Position numbers and translations under genes: made by a program. From CBDBBY01 sp965205055 (GTDB lineage Bacteria; Pseudomonadota; Alphaproteobacteria; Rhodobacterales; Rhodobacteraceae), in contig OZ242030.1 of assembly GCA_965205055.1 (NCBI GenBank), forward strand, positions 1,116,001 through 1,180,000: a stretch of 64,000 bases of DNA. Direction: 5' to 3'. The notes below the pieces were generated by a model, which worked only from the letters and a program-made list of their open reading frames with translations, was not told where the DNA came from and searched no databases. Below, piece by piece: positions 1-8,120 of this stretch. The stretch's first letter is position 1. Every line of letters starts with the position of its first letter.

Positions 1-413
1 GCGACCGAAAGGTCCTCCGTAGTGTAGGGAAACACCTCGAACCCCTCGCCGCATAGGGTTTCAGCGGCTTCGACAAGGCCGAAAACGTCCGGCTGGAGCG
101 TGTCGTTGTCGTTAATGACTTCCAGCTTTATCCAATCGGTGCCGAACAATTCGCGGGCCATCCGGGCCGTCGTGACGGCTTCCCGTGCAGTGTTGCATCC
201 CGCGGTGTTCGGAAGAATGCGCACTCCCAATCCTTTGATCAAATTCCAGAAATCGCTGCCTCCGCTCCCCGCCCCGGATTCGCGCCGCAACGAGACCGTC
301 GCAACTTCGGCGCCCGACTCTTCAAACGCCTTCGCCATCACGGCCGGCGACGGGTATTGGGCGGTTCCGAGCAGCAACGGATTGCTCAATACCGTACCGT
401 AAAGAGGCTTCAT
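1..413 (-). CDS. thiG: Thiazole synthase ThiG, 3' part outside the window
   Basis: ThiG builds the thiazole phosphate of thiamine from 1-deoxy-xylulose 5-phosphate, dehydroglycine and ThiS thiocarboxylate in the cytoplasm. About 137 N-terminal residues are visible; the family is about 255. Reading from the start the protein shows LLGTAQYPSP, EVATVSLRRE and PNTAGC, and the Schiff-base lysine lies in DWIKLEVI at residue 96, the expected place. The ATG lies 2 bp after the thiS stop, so translation is probably coupled. It is the last visible gene of the thiD-thiO-thiS-thiG operon behind the TPP riboswitch. Confidence 0.95.
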   Translation of the reverse strand, partial: MKPLYGTVLSNPLLLGTAQYPSPAVMAKAFEESGAEVATVSLRRESGAGSGGSDFWNLIKGLGVRILPNTAGCNTAREAVTTARMARELFGTDWIKLEVINDNDTLQPDVFGLVEAAETLCGEGFEVFPYTTEDLSV

Positions 414-414
414 G

Positions 415-612
415 TCAGCCGCCTTGCATGGGAGCGACGACCTCAAGCCGGTCTCCGTCCCGGAGTTCGACGGCGGTTCGTTGAGCTTTCGGCACGAATT
501 CCTCGTTCACGGAAGTCGCGACGCTTCCGCAGTCAACTCCGAGTTCAGCCAAAGCCGCCGCCAGATTCCGCGACTCCAGATCGGTTTCGCGTCCGTTAAA
601 CGATATTTTCAT
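415..612 (-). CDS. thiS: Sulfur carrier protein ThiS
   Basis: This 65-residue ubiquitin-like protein ends in MQGG. The C-terminal Gly-Gly is adenylated and converted to the thiocarboxylate that gives sulfur to ThiG. The N-terminus (MKISFNGRETDL) and the length fit the family. Its start overlaps the end of thiO by 17 bp and its stop almost touches thiG, which fits one operon. The activating enzyme ThiF is not in the window. Confidence 0.95.
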   Translation of the reverse strand: MKISFNGRETDLESRNLAAALAELGVDCGSVATSVNEEFVPKAQRTAVELRDGDRLEVVAPMQGG

Positions 613-1576
613 CCATCACCTCCGGTCGGATGCCTTCAAAGAGCAGGTCGGCAATCATGCGCGCAAGCGCGGGCGCAAGCAGAAAGCCGTGCCGATACAG
701 GCCGTTCGCAAAAATTGTATTGCCGCGTCTCGCAATGCGCGGCGCGTTGTCGGGAAATGCAGGGCGGGAATCGACGCCGAATTCAATGATCTCGGCCTCT
801 CCGAAATCGGGACACAGCGCGTAGGCGGCGGACAGCAGCTCCAGCAACGAGCGAACCGAAACCCGCTTTCGTTCGTCGGATTCAATCATCGTCGCTCCGA
901 CCATGAAATCGCCATCGCCGCGCGGCACGACATAGACCGGAAACCTGGGGTGCAGCATCCTTACCGGGCGGTTCAGCCGAACTCCCGGACATCTCAGGAC
1001 GATCATCTCGCCCTTCACTCCCCTCAAATCCTTGATCGCATCGCGTGCGGCCAACCCGCGGCAATCCAGCGTCGTCCGGCCGTCATGCGGTTCCGAAGTG
1101 CGAATCGGAACGCCCTTGGAAGCAAGATTGGTCGCGAGAGTCGAGAGTGATTGCCGGGGGTCGAGATGAGCTTCATTCCGATAGAACAAGCCCTTCCGGA
1201 AACGCTTCCCGAGAGACGGCTCCAGTTCATCTATGCGGTCGGCGTCGATTGTTTCGTGACCCTCGGTCATGGCTGCGAAGCGGGACAATTCGTTCAGATC
1301 GCGGTTTTGGGCCAGAACGAGGGTGCCGTTGCCTACGACGCCGCCGACAGTCTTTTGCCACCAATCCGCTGCCTGTTCGCCGAGCCTGGCGACGACTTCT
1401 TCGGAAGATTCGCCTTCGCAATAGGGCGCAAGCATGCCCCCAGCCCACCAAGAGCACGCATGCGGGCCCGGAGCGTCGAACCGGTCGAAAAGAGCGACCT
1501 TTCCGCCTCGCTTCAGAATTTCCGTTGCGGCGCACAGGCCCAGCACGCCCGCACCGACAATCTGAACCTCAACCAT
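596..1576 (-). CDS. thiO: Glycine oxidase ThiO
   Basis: This FAD-dependent oxidase makes dehydroglycine (iminoacetate) for thiazole synthesis, the oxygen-using route found in many alphaproteobacteria. The protein is 326 residues. A dinucleotide-binding GAGVLGLCAATE motif lies at the N-terminus, with an acidic residue closing the second strand (LFDRFDAPG). Near the C-terminus the segment YRHGFLLAPALA matches the FAD-contacting end of ThiO proteins. It overlaps thiD by 8 bp and thiS by 17 bp. D-amino acid oxidases share the fold, but the position between thiD and thiS settles the call. Confidence 0.93.
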   Translation of the reverse strand: MVEVQIVGAGVLGLCAATEILKRGGKVALFDRFDAPGPHACSWWAGGMLAPYCEGESSEEVVARLGEQAADWWQKTVGGVVGNGTLVLAQNRDLNELSRFAAMTEGHETIDADRIDELEPSLGKRFRKGLFYRNEAHLDPRQSLSTLATNLASKGVPIRTSEPHDGRTTLDCRGLAARDAIKDLRGVKGEMIVLRCPGVRLNRPVRMLHPRFPVYVVPRGDGDFMVGATMIESDERKRVSVRSLLELLSAAYALCPDFGEAEIIEFGVDSRPAFPDNAPRIARRGNTIFANGLYRHGFLLAPALARMIADLLFEGIRPEVMDENIV

Positions 1577-2411
1577 CGTTGCGCCAATACTCGTGGAAAT
1601 GATGCACGGGGCCGCGACCTTTTCCGATATTCATCGAATCCGCCGCAGCGATCGCACGCAGCAAGTAGCTTCGGGAATGCCTGACGGATTCCGCAAGACT
1701 TGAACCGAGCGCCAAATTCGCTGCAACAGCCGCCGAAAGAGTGCATCCCGTTCCGTGAGTGTTTCGAGTGTCGATGCGCTTCGACGAAAGCACAAGCGGC
1801 TCTTCTCCAGGTTCAAGAAGGATGTCTACGCATGCATCGCCCGGCGCGTGGCCGCCCTTGATCAGCATCGCTCCGGAGGTCATTTTCAGAAGCGCTTTGC
1901 CCTGCTCCATCATGTCTTCAGGACAACGCGCTACTTCCACGCCAAGAATCCGCGCCGCCTCCGGAAGATTGGGAGTCGTCAGGGCCGCGCGTGCGATCAA
2001 AGTCTCAGTCAATGTCTCGACCGCATCGTCCGACAGGAGTGGATCTCCGGATTTCGCGACCATCACGGGGTCCACGATGACATGTCCTTGAAACTCCTGA
2101 AGCGATTCCGCGACAGCCAGGATGGTCTCCGTCGAGTGCAGCATCCCCGTCTTGACGGCGCGGATATCGATGTCGGAAAGAACCGATCTGATCTGCGCGG
2201 CGACCAGATTCGGCTCCACAGGCATGGCCGCTTGCACGCCGACCGTATTTTGCGCCGTGATTGCTGCCACGGCGCTGGCACCATACACACCGAGCGCGGA
2301 GAAAGTCTTGAGATCCGCTTGAATCCCGGCGCCCCCGCCGCTGTCCGAACCGGCAACCGTCAGTGCAGACTTCAATCCCAAAGCGCCTCCGCAACTTCCT
2401 ACTAGGCTCAC
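1569..2411 (-). CDS. thiD: Hydroxymethylpyrimidine (phosphate) kinase ThiD
   Basis: ThiD phosphorylates HMP and HMP-P to make the pyrimidine half of thiamine. The ribokinase-fold motif TVAGSDSGGGAGIQAD is close to the N-terminus, and the anion-hole segment with the catalytic cysteine (THGTGCTLS) is about 60 residues from the C-terminus. The 280-residue form from the ATG at 2411 is given. The extra residues before LKSALTVAG are not typical, so an internal TTG could be the true start. It is the first gene after the TPP riboswitch and overlaps thiO by 8 bp. Confidence 0.92.
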   Translation of the reverse strand: MSLVGSCGGALGLKSALTVAGSDSGGGAGIQADLKTFSALGVYGASAVAAITAQNTVGVQAAMPVEPNLVAAQIRSVLSDIDIRAVKTGMLHSTETILAVAESLQEFQGHVIVDPVMVAKSGDPLLSDDAVETLTETLIARAALTTPNLPEAARILGVEVARCPEDMMEQGKALLKMTSGAMLIKGGHAPGDACVDILLEPGEEPLVLSSKRIDTRNTHGTGCTLSAAVAANLALGSSLAESVRHSRSYLLRAIAAADSMNIGKGRGPVHHFHEYWRNDG

Positions 2412-2447
2412 GGCCCAAGCAATTAACGGATTCGCAATCAGGTGGTG

Positions 2448-2535
2448 AATCCGTTCCCTTCGCCGGCATTGCCCGGATCAGGTTCGATGGGTCGGCGAAT
2501 TCGCCTCTCAGCCCTTTGCGAGCTCCCCAACGGAA
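2448..2535 (-). promoter_or_regulatory. TPP riboswitch (THI element)
   Basis: Read on the minus strand, this leader contains the conserved blocks GGGGAGC, GCTGAGAGG, GACCC, GAACCTGATC and GGGCAATGCCGGCGAAGGGA in the order of the TPP aptamer. It ends about 40 bp before the thiD start. Binding of thiamine pyrophosphate is expected to switch off thiDOSG expression. No clear terminator stem was seen between the aptamer and thiD, so control of translation initiation is the likelier mode (inference). Confidence 0.95.
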
Positions 2536-2659
2536 ACTTCAGATTAGCTGCTGAATTCGGAGAGCGCAAATGGCTCAGATAAATTGTGATCAATTTTGCC
2601 GTTCGCCAGCGCACAGCGGTCCGTTGAGCTGCGGGCGAGATGCACCGATATCTACACGT

Positions 2660-3631
2660 TCAACTCTGCTGTCGCGGCAACATCCAATTCTCGAGATCAT
2701 GCCCGATCACGTCCCTGATGTTCCGGGCAAGGGCGCATCCAATATCCTCAGGCGTTTCGGCGGGACCTCGAATTGAATCACTAACGGCATCCGTTCCGTC
2801 AGCCCGCAAGACCTCGCCGGAAAGAACGAGCGTGCCACCCTCGATCTTTGCCAACGCGGCTACCGGCAGATCGCACGATCCGCCAATCCCGGCCAGAAAC
2901 GCGCGTTCCGCCCTGATTCGCAGCGCGGACGCCCGATCATTCAGCTTCGACGCAATGGAACGAGTCCAATCGTCCACGCGCCGCCGCTCAATGCAGATTG
3001 CGCCCTGCGCGGCAGCGGGCAGCATTGACCCGAACGGGACGGGCGTCGCCGGAGCGTCGACTTCGCCAAGGCGCTTCAATCCCGCCAAGGCCAGAAGAAT
3101 TGCATCCGCATCGCCATTCGAGAGCTTGCGCAACCTGGTGTTCACATTGCCCCGGAAATTGACCACATCCAGATCCGGTCGAAGGCGAAGCAATTGAGCT
3201 TTCCTTCGCAAACTGGAAGTTCCGACAATCGCCCCCTCCGGAAGCGAATCAATCTCTCCAAATCTTTCCGAAACCAGCGCGTCTCTCGGATCCTCTCGCT
3301 CAAGGATGCAATCGACCACCAATCCTTCCGGCTGCTTGACAGGCAAATCCTTAAGCGAATGGACGGCTATGTCGACCCGACCCTCCATCAAGGCGACCTC
3401 GATTTCCCGGCAGAAAATTCCCTTTCCGCCGATGTGTCGGACGGGTCTGGATGTGTCCTTGTCGCCTTTGGTGGCGATCTGGACGACTTCGCAGCTTTCA
3501 GCTTCGAATCCGCAGGTGTCGACCAGCAAATCCCGGACTTGCTCGGCCTGCGCTAGAGCTAGCTTCGACCCTCGCGTCCCGATCCTGACAGCGCGCCGGT
3601 CATGTCCAGAATTCCGTTGCATGTCGATCAA
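2660..3631 (-). CDS. hemC: Hydroxymethylbilane synthase (porphobilinogen deaminase)
   Basis: HemC joins four porphobilinogens into hydroxymethylbilane in haem synthesis. The 323-residue protein starts its core with VRIGTRGSKLALAQAEQV and contains HSLKDLP and the GTSSLRR block. The cysteine that holds the dipyrromethane cofactor is Cys253 in GGSCDLPVAA. Starts at 3631 (MIDMQ) or 3622 (MQRN) are both possible. It is divergent from hemE, leaving about 77 bp for two promoters. Length and motifs are normal. Confidence 0.95.
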   Translation of the reverse strand: MIDMQRNSGHDRRAVRIGTRGSKLALAQAEQVRDLLVDTCGFEAESCEVVQIATKGDKDTSRPVRHIGGKGIFCREIEVALMEGRVDIAVHSLKDLPVKQPEGLVVDCILEREDPRDALVSERFGEIDSLPEGAIVGTSSLRRKAQLLRLRPDLDVVNFRGNVNTRLRKLSNGDADAILLALAGLKRLGEVDAPATPVPFGSMLPAAAQGAICIERRRVDDWTRSIASKLNDRASALRIRAERAFLAGIGGSCDLPVAALAKIEGGTLVLSGEVLRADGTDAVSDSIRGPAETPEDIGCALARNIRDVIGHDLENWMLPRQQS

Positions 3632-3708
3632 TGCCTCCGGTTGCCGTTACTGCTGCTTACAATCGCAGCGAATTCATGCGAGACTGCAGCGAGTACACAC
3701 AAGTCGAC

Positions 3709-4749
3709 ATGCAAAGCAATCCGCCAAAGCTCCTGCTGCAAGCACTCTCAGGTCGGCGGACCTCCGTTCCTCCAATCTGGCTGATGCGTCAAGCCGGCAG
3801 ATATCTGCCTGAATACAGGGCCGTAAGGTCCAGAGCGAAAGACTTTCTGGAGCTTTGCTACACGCCCGAGCTGGCCGCGGAAGTGACCATGCAGCCGATC
3901 CGGAGGTTCGGGTTCGACGCCGCAATTCTGTTTGCCGACATTCTACTAATTCCGCACGCGTTGGGGTCGGATCTATGTTTCGAAGACGGGCATGGACCAC
4001 GCCTTTCTCCGATCACCTGCGAGCGCGACATGCGAGCATTTCGGGATCCGGCCGATATCCACGAGACGCTTCAGCCGGTCTACGAAGCCATCGGAATCGT
4101 GACAAAGGAGCTTCCCCGCGAAACCGCGCTTATCGGCTTCGCCGGAGCTCCTTGGACGGTGGCGACCTACATGATCGCAGGCAAAGGCGTCCCGAACCAG
4201 ACGCCCGCGCTGCGCTTCATGGAAGATCAACCCTCAGCGTTCAAGGCATTGATTGCATTGCTTGAAGAGGCAACGATCTCGTATCTGCTTGCCCAGATCA
4301 GGGCCGGCGCCGAAGTCATCAAGATTTTCGACAGCTGGGCCGGCTCGCTTCCCGACAAAGACTTCAATCGATTTGCGGTCGAACCTGCGAAGCGCATCAT
4401 CCATGCCTTGAATTCGCAGCACCCGGACGTGCCGGTGATCGCTTTTCCGCGCGGCGCGGGAAAAAGATATGTGGAATTCACAAGATTGACAGAAGCGAGT
4501 TGCATTGCCCTCGACGACTCAGTTGAGCCGGAATGGGCGGCCACACAAATTCAAAAACGGCGTTGCGTTCAAGGCAATCTTGCACCGCGGCATCTGGTCT
4601 GCGGAGGACGAATGCTTGTTGATGAGACGAGGAAAATCGTCGAAGCATTTTCCGGCGGTCCGCATGTCTTCAATCTCGGACACGGGATTACTCCGGACGC
4701 GCATCCGAAAAATGTCGAAGTGTTAATCAATACTATTCGAAATCCATGA
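3709..4749 (+). CDS. hemE: Uroporphyrinogen decarboxylase
   Basis: HemE decarboxylates the four acetate chains of uroporphyrinogen III. The PIWLMRQAGRYLPEY block near the N-terminus carries the RQAGR substrate-binding motif, followed by LFADILLIPHALG and, later, GFAGAPWTVATYM. The frame is open further upstream (to 3631), but the start at 3709 (MQSNPPKLLL) gives 346 residues, the usual family length, and leaves a promoter gap to divergent hemC. No strong Shine-Dalgarno sequence precedes either start. Confidence 0.94.
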   Translation: MQSNPPKLLLQALSGRRTSVPPIWLMRQAGRYLPEYRAVRSRAKDFLELCYTPELAAEVTMQPIRRFGFDAAILFADILLIPHALGSDLCFEDGHGPRLSPITCERDMRAFRDPADIHETLQPVYEAIGIVTKELPRETALIGFAGAPWTVATYMIAGKGVPNQTPALRFMEDQPSAFKALIALLEEATISYLLAQIRAGAEVIKIFDSWAGSLPDKDFNRFAVEPAKRIIHALNSQHPDVPVIAFPRGAGKRYVEFTRLTEASCIALDDSVEPEWAATQIQKRRCVQGNLAPRHLVCGGRMLVDETRKIVEAFSGGPHVFNLGHGITPDAHPKNVEVLINTIRNP

Positions 4750-4843
4750 TTATCTGAAAAGCTGTCGAACGAGAAGTATAAATAAATTGCAATCTATTCC
4801 GAATTGACAAAATTGATCGCGTGGAGATCAAAATTACTGTGCA

Positions 4844-5075
4844 ATGGCTTATTGCTTTGAGTCCGCGACCACAAAATGTTGATTCTCGCCGGAACAGGAC
4901 TTTCGGCTCGAAAATTCGGTCGGAATTGACCGGAATTCAACCGTTTCACCCGGATTTCGGTGCAAATTAGAAGGATCCGCTGCCCCGCGTCAAGGCGCAA
5001 CTGCATCAATCGGTGAACTCAGACGGCACCGAACGCACAAAATGTAGACTCTGCGGACTTAAGTAAACAAGCCAT
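4844..5075. repeat. M1 element, copy 1 (MITE-like, 232 bp)
   Basis: The element begins ATGGCTTATTGCTTTGAGTC and ends with the imperfect inverse of that sequence (...AAACAAGCCAT). It is bounded by a perfect 8-bp direct repeat, ACTGTGCA, at 4836-4843 and 5076-5083. Inverted similarity between the ends continues for about 40 bp. It has no open frame of note. A second copy in the opposite orientation lies at 62702-62880. It sits in the 1-kb gap after hemE. Confidence 0.8.
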
Positions 5076-5231
5076 ACTGTGCATATTTGCCTCTTGCAAT
5101 ACCAATGCGTTTTGACCGAACTCTTACAGATACCAAGAACCGAACCGTAGTCGAATGCGTCTACCGCATGGCCAGCAAGATATAAATATTGCACATAGGT
5201 GAATTGGACGAGCAGATCAATTGGTTTGCAA

Positions 5232-5457
5232 GGCTCGTTCGTGAATTGCCTGCAGACTGAAATGAAGGCGGCTTCAAAGTAGAGTGTTCGGTTTGCATAC
5301 TAGTCGAAGTAGATGAGCAGGGACCACTGCACGCCATTTCCAAGACAGTTCGTTGAGCTGCAGAAATCAGACAGGGACCAATTGAAACGGCTTTGACAGT
5401 TGCTGACCGTGTGAATGCACCCATGGAGCAGTAATGCCCACGCAGCGCGAAATGAGC
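5232..5457. repeat. M2 element, copy 1 (MITE-like)
   Basis: It starts GGCTCGTTCGTGAATTG and ends near AATGAGC, an imperfect terminal inverted repeat. The left 60 bp (CTGCAGACTGA, then a GGCGG block) and a right block (TTGAAACGG, TTGCTGACCGTGTG) line up at the same spacing with the element at 8137-8369. No clear target duplication remains at this copy. It is non-coding. Confidence 0.6.
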
Positions 5458-5489
5458 TTTTTTCAAACGATCCCACCAAGATGCACCAA

Positions 5490-5651
5490 GGATGCATCTC
5501 ATTTTGCTCAGGCGGAATGCCGCTGGTCGAAAACCGATGCCAACGCCCCGCTTGCCATCAAATGCCGCTTCGAAAACAGACGTTGGCCGACCTCCGTGCT
5601 TGGAAAGCTTGCTGCGCCACGGCCGCCTGATCGTGAATCATGAAACGCACA
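5490..5651 (-). repeat. M3 element, copy 1
   Basis: Read on the minus strand it runs from GTGTGCGTTTCATGATTC to ...GAGATGCATCC and contains the family core: CTTTCCAAGC, a CGTCTGTTTTCGAAGCGGC block, GCATTTGATGGCAAGC and TTTTCGACCAGCGGC. Other copies are at 20966, 21431, 24505, about 35037, 52397 and 62312. Its upstream-facing end is 110 bp before the ATPase gene at 5761. No intact reading frame is conserved between copies. Confidence 0.7.
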
Positions 5652-5760
5652 CATGGATCAAGGCGATACGTTGCACCCGACGCTTTGCTTGCATAGGCTG
5701 GTTGGCGCTTCGCTGGCCTATTCCCGCGGCGGCAAGCTTAACCGGAATCGTGAAGTTCGC

Positions 5761-7026
5761 ATGAAGCTCAAGCGTCTATCCATTACCAACTTGCGTGCCT
5801 TTGATCACGCAGAATTCGATTTTCACCCGGAATTCACACTTCTAGCGGGTGTTAACGGCGTAGGCAAAACGACTGTCCTAGAATCGCTACGCATCTGCCT
5901 GTCTCTCTTGCTGCGCAAGTTCACGGTCAGCCAAGCGAAACCGAGATCCTTTTGGAATGACGATATCCAAGTTGGAGCGACAGCTCTATCTGTCGATCTT
6001 GATCTGTCGATCAATTTCAAATCGTACAAATTGAGGATTAACAGTAAGCACGAACAATGTAGCATCACAAGCCAGACTGGACATGTGCGAGCTCAAGCGC
6101 CTTTCACGACTGACTACGAAATGCTTATTCCTAAATTCGGAACAGAAGCAATGGCTGTGAAGGAAGCGCGATTGAATCCTGTTAATACTATTGGTGTCTA
6201 CTTTGGAGTAAATCGTTCTATGGCCACCTATGGGCTACAAGGAAATACTAAAGCGAACGGCGGACCGAAAAGCGCCTATGCGTATGCACTGGCTGATCGA
6301 GGTCTTCGCTTGGCCGAATTGGCATCGTGGATGCATGCACTGGAACAAAAAACCTCGAAACTACCGAAAGCAGACCAGCATCTGCATGCGCTACGAACTG
6401 CTGTCAATCGATTCTTGCCTGAATGTAAAAACATGCAAGCCGTCGTAGTCGATTACCGCCCAAGGTTGTATTTTGAAAAACAAGGTCACAAGCTCGATTC
6501 ACGCAAACTATCCGACGGTGAAAAAAGCATGCTAGCCCTAGTATCCGACTTGGTCATGAGGCTTTGTCAAGCCAACCCTGGTTTGGATGATCCCATCCGA
6601 GAAGGAACCGGCGTAGTATTAATTGACGATATAGAACTTCATCTCCACCCTCGATGGCAGCGCAAAATCGTTGGACAATTGTGCAGGACTTTCCCTAGCT
6701 GTCAGTTCGTCGCAACGACACATTCACCTCAAGTTATTGGTGAAGTTCAGAATTGCAAAATTCGGATGATAGTTGATGGAAAAATGCACACGCCACCGCG
6801 CTCTTTCGGAATAGACTCCAGCCGTATTCTTGAGGAGTTAATGGAATCCAACTCTAGGAATGCAGCTATAGACGAACAAATTAGCAAAATCAGCAAGCTC
6901 ATTGGCCGCGGAAAATCAGATGCCGCAAAAAAAGAAATAAGGGATCTATCGGATAAAATTGGAGAAGATGATCCAGAAATCACACGCGCCCTTACATATC
7001 TCGAGTTCATGGAGGATAGCGCGTGA
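5761..7026 (+). CDS. AAA/ABC-type ATPase resembling Septu PtuA (COG3950-like)
   Basis: The 421-residue protein starts MKLKRLSITNLRAFDHAEFD, as in RecF/OLD-like ATPases. Walker A is GVNGVGKTT (residues 30-38), the ABC signature LSDGEKSMLALVSD is near 250, Walker B LIDDIELHLHP near 287, and the switch histidine lies in ATTHSPQVI near 317. A charged helical tail follows. The residue after the Walker B aspartate is Asp rather than the usual Glu. The next frame overlaps its stop codon and encodes the start of an HNH/TIGR02646-type protein, the arrangement of Septu (PtuA-PtuB) and of retron Ec78 effectors. No reverse transcriptase is present. A defence role is inferred from family and context. The start at 5761 places the P-loop at the usual distance; upstream of it lies repeat M3. 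Confidence 0.75.
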   Translation: MKLKRLSITNLRAFDHAEFDFHPEFTLLAGVNGVGKTTVLESLRICLSLLLRKFTVSQAKPRSFWNDDIQVGATALSVDLDLSINFKSYKLRINSKHEQCSITSQTGHVRAQAPFTTDYEMLIPKFGTEAMAVKEARLNPVNTIGVYFGVNRSMATYGLQGNTKANGGPKSAYAYALADRGLRLAELASWMHALEQKTSKLPKADQHLHALRTAVNRFLPECKNMQAVVVDYRPRLYFEKQGHKLDSRKLSDGEKSMLALVSDLVMRLCQANPGLDDPIREGTGVVLIDDIELHLHPRWQRKIVGQLCRTFPSCQFVATTHSPQVIGEVQNCKIRMIVDGKMHTPPRSFGIDSSRILEELMESNSRNAAIDEQISKISKLIGRGKSDAAKKEIRDLSDKIGEDDPEITRALTYLEFMEDSA

Positions 7027-7160
7027 GAGTGATAGTCAAAGTTCAAGAACTCAATAGTTTGGCCCATTATCAAATGCAGAGTAACAGCACATACGTAGAT
7101 TATTCCGAAAAAGACGAGTTGTGAATAGCGCAATTAAGGGATTTTCTACAGGCTTTCCAT
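7023..7160 (+). pseudogene. Truncated PtuB-like (HNH/TIGR02646-type) gene
   Basis: A GTG at 7023 overlaps the ATPase stop codon (GTGA). It opens a frame of 33 residues, including VKVQELNSLAHYQ and NSTYVDYSEKDEL, before TGA at 7122-7124. Read through that stop, the next residues are IAQLRD. From memory, PtuB-like proteins have a similar N-terminus (Y-x-x-Y-x-E-K-D-E-L-R...LL), and CGA to TGA would explain the stop. The expected CxxC/HNH region is not found in any frame beyond about 7160, so the 3' part is lost. The family match rests on a short segment. Confidence 0.55.
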
Positions 7161-7426
7161 GCTCTCCGCGCCGACGCAAACGCCAAACAACCGAACGCCC
7201 CCGAAAGACCAAAATCCGGAACGCTGGAAAACAACCCGCCCAACACCTATAAATCAGCCTCGAACGCAGCCGAATCGAACCCCGAATCGTCGCAAATTTG
7301 CGAGCGCGTGCACGGCATTGACATCGCGGATTGCTGCAGGAGTGGTGACTTGAACTCGGTTCCGGTCGCTAGCGGCTGGTCGGGTGTTCGGCTCACGGGA
7401 AGCGACAATCGACAAAGGAACACCTA

Positions 7427-7936
7427 ATGACTGAATGGAATTGGAAGCGGGCTATCCGGCCCGCGCTGGCGGCTATCGCAATGGCGGTCAGCGCAGCCGC
7501 TGCCGACGCTGAAGTTACGCCGCTGCATGAAGCGGCGGCAGCCGGAAATGAAGATGAAGTGCGGGAGTTGCTCGTAGGGGGCGAAGACCCGAACGCCAAG
7601 GACTACGATGGCCAAACGCCGCTGCACTATGCGGCGAGGGGATCCGAGACTGCGAGTGCTGCCGGACTCACTGGCGTTGTGCTTGCGCTGCTCGAATGGC
7701 GGGAAATCCCGGCGGACCCGAACGCCGCGGGCGACCACGGCGAAACGCCTCTGCACTTCGCGGCATGGCGCGGCCGCGTCGGCGTTGTGGCAGTGCTGCT
7801 CTTGAAGGACGCAAACCCAGACGCCAAGGACAACGAAGGCCGAACGCCGCTAGATGTGGCCATTGAGTACGGCAACCGTGTCGTCGCTGTAGTGTTGGAA
7901 GCAGCGGACGAACAAAGTCTCCTGCCATTCCATTGA
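7427..7936 (+). CDS. Exported ankyrin-repeat protein
   Basis: This 169-residue protein has an N-terminal signal-like segment (RPALAAIAMAVSAAAADA). About three ankyrin repeats follow, with the hallmarks TPLHEAAAAGN, TPLHYAA, TPLHFAAWRG and TPLDVAIEYGN spaced roughly 40 residues apart. An AAAGGA Shine-Dalgarno sequence precedes the ATG. Ankyrin proteins bind other proteins; a periplasmic or secreted place is inferred from the signal. A second, broken copy of its 5' region with the same leader sequence begins at 8121. Confidence 0.8.
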   Translation: MTEWNWKRAIRPALAAIAMAVSAAAADAEVTPLHEAAAAGNEDEVRELLVGGEDPNAKDYDGQTPLHYAARGSETASAAGLTGVVLALLEWREIPADPNAAGDHGETPLHFAAWRGRVGVVAVLLLKDANPDAKDNEGRTPLDVAIEYGNRVVAVVLEAADEQSLLPFH

Positions 7937-8120
7937 ACTCGGGCCTGCCCCGCCGCCAACGCCCTGTGATCGCGCTGTGGACGCCTTCCCGCCCGGCTGC
8001 CTCCGAACCCGTGGCGGCCCGATCTGCTCGACATCCGGTTGCGCTTCGGCCGCGGCAGACCGGCTGTCCGGTTCACGGGCGGCGGCAATCGGGATTCCGA
8101 AATCGACGAAGGACGAACGA

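Noticed and set aside
5232..7160. Retron (Ec78-like) with the PtuAB-like pair
   Set aside because: No reverse transcriptase frame and no msr-msd-like inverted repeats next to the ATPase gene were found.
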